Shown here piece after piece: positions 14,609 through 15,379 of a stretch of DNA of 15,379 nucleotides. Location of the stretch: NCBI GenBank assembly GCA_002509495.1, contig DAEV01000128.1, positions 1 through 15,379 of the forward strand, given 5' to 3'. Every line of letters starts with the position of its first letter. Position 1 is the first letter of the stretch. This DNA is from Methanolinea sp. UBA473 (lineage in GTDB: Archaea; Halobacteriota; Methanomicrobia; Methanomicrobiales; Methanospirillaceae). Both the position numbers and the translations under genes were made by a program. Under the pieces are notes generated by a model. The model was not told the origin of the DNA. It was given only the letters and a program-made list of their open reading frames with translations, and made no database searches.

Positions 14609-15379
14609 TCTGTGCTCTCGCGCTCTCCAGGATGATTTTCTGTTCGGTCCGGGCAACAGTCTCCCGGATCTTGGCGATGGCATCGATGTTGGCAGAGACG
14701 CTTGTGATCCCGTGCTCCACGAGCCACTGCACCATCGGAGGTTCGGACCCGGCCTGTCCGCAGATGGAGACTTCTACTCCATAGTCACGGCATGCCGCGA
14801 TCGCCGAGTCGATGAGTGCCAGGACCGCAGGATGTTTCGGCCGGTACATCGAGGCCACATTTTCGTTATTCCTGTCGATGGCAAGGGTGTACTGGATCAG
14901 GTCGTTCGTGCCGAACGAAGCGAACTTGATCCCGGCTTCTAGGAAGTCGTCGATCAGAATGGCGCTGCTCGGGATCTCGATCATGACACCGAGGACTGCC
15001 TTCTCAACATCCACGCCCCACTGTTGCATCATCTCGCGGGCCCTGATGAACTCCGAGGGGTGGGAAACCATGGGGAACATGATGCCGAGGTTGTCGTATC
15101 CCTGGTCCCAGAGGCGCTTGAACGCCTCCACCTGAAGGCGGAACTGGTCCGGAGACTGGAGGTCACGTCGGATACCCCGCCATCCCAGCATGGGGTTATG
15201 TTCGTGGGGTTCGGACTGCCCTCCTTCCATGTTCCTGAACTCGTCGGTCGGGGCGTCCAGGGTCCGGACCCAGACCGGTTTCCCGTAGAAGGCATCCAGC
15301 ACCGTTTTGATCCCGGTATAGAGTTCCTTCACGAACTCTTCCTCCCTCCCGTTGGCAATGAACCACCCGGGGGTCTTGT
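14598..15379 (-). CDS. ppsA: Phosphoenolpyruvate synthase, C-terminal part (5' end outside window)
   Basis: PEP synthase converts pyruvate, ATP and water to PEP, AMP and phosphate, and starts gluconeogenesis in autotrophic methanogens. Only the C-terminal PEP/pyruvate-binding TIM-barrel domain is visible, about 259 residues of a protein usually near 750-800. The frame stays open to the right edge, beginning KTPGWFIANGREEEF, so this is a gene cut by the window and not a short gene. Family motifs are RTLDAPTDEFRNMEGG, NPMLGWRGIRR, MFPMVS, GVMIEIPSS, FASFGTNDLIQYTLAIDR and ISICGQAG-type SICGQAG with the catalytic cysteine (visible residue 206). It ends SVSANIDAIAKIRETVARTE, as typical. It is the first visible gene of the minus-strand operon; its promoter is out of view. 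Confidence 0.95.
   Translation of the reverse strand, partial: KTPGWFIANGREEEFVKELYTGIKTVLDAFYGKPVWVRTLDAPTDEFRNMEGGQSEPHEHNPMLGWRGIRRDLQSPDQFRLQVEAFKRLWDQGYDNLGIMFPMVSHPSEFIRAREMMQQWGVDVEKAVLGVMIEIPSSAILIDDFLEAGIKFASFGTNDLIQYTLAIDRNNENVASMYRPKHPAVLALIDSAIAACRDYGVEVSICGQAGSEPPMVQWLVEHGITSVSANIDAIAKIRETVARTEQKIILESARAQNAK

Noticed and set aside
14609..14683. Longer MfnA start at 14683
   Set aside because: The extra 25 residues are Pro/Arg-rich, are encoded within ppsA and are missing from methanogen MfnA; ATG at 14608 fits the family.

Overview
The window looks like a chromosomal stretch from a methanogenic euryarchaeon. The markers are MfnA (methanofuran tyrosine decarboxylase), an AglB/STT3 oligosaccharyltransferase, archaeal-type Hpt, Dph2, a METTL5-like RNA methylase and PEP synthase. 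Order Methanomicrobiales is my best guess from overall gene character, but that is inference. No rRNA, tRNA, CRISPR array, insertion sequence or attachment site was seen.

Layout. (1) Positions 1-8164, all on the minus strand, form a protein-glycosylation locus read right to left: aglB, a GT4 glycosyltransferase, a GT2 glycosyltransferase, a second GT4 and a double-domain GT2. AglB transfers a lipid-linked glycan to Asn in exported proteins such as S-layer protein or archaellins, and the four glycosyltransferases are plausible builders of that glycan. The left-hand genes (about 1-3480) are clearly more AT-rich than the rest, and the second GT2 module of the leftmost gene has lost its catalytic residues. 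(2) Positions 8165-8443 are a divergent promoter region. (3) Positions 8444-10248, plus strand, hold corA (Mg2+ channel) and a PrsW-type intramembrane protease. (4) Positions 10255-15379, minus strand, form a compact run read right to left: ppsA (truncated by the window edge), mfnA, hpt, dph2, a METTL5-like methylase and an MFS transporter. Neighbouring genes overlap or lie within 27 bases, so this is very probably one operon. It joins PEP synthesis, cofactor biosynthesis, purine salvage and two modifications of the translation machinery (diphthamide on EF2 and an rRNA base).

Homology suggests start codons downstream of the longest open frame for corA, mfnA and hpt, and these were used. Nothing here is convincingly a wholly new system. 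The points most worth a second look are the degenerate GT2 module, the in-frame continuation past the GT4 stop codon, the composition break inside a GT2 gene, the archaeal PrsW without an obvious substrate, and an Fsr-like exporter in a translation-related operon.
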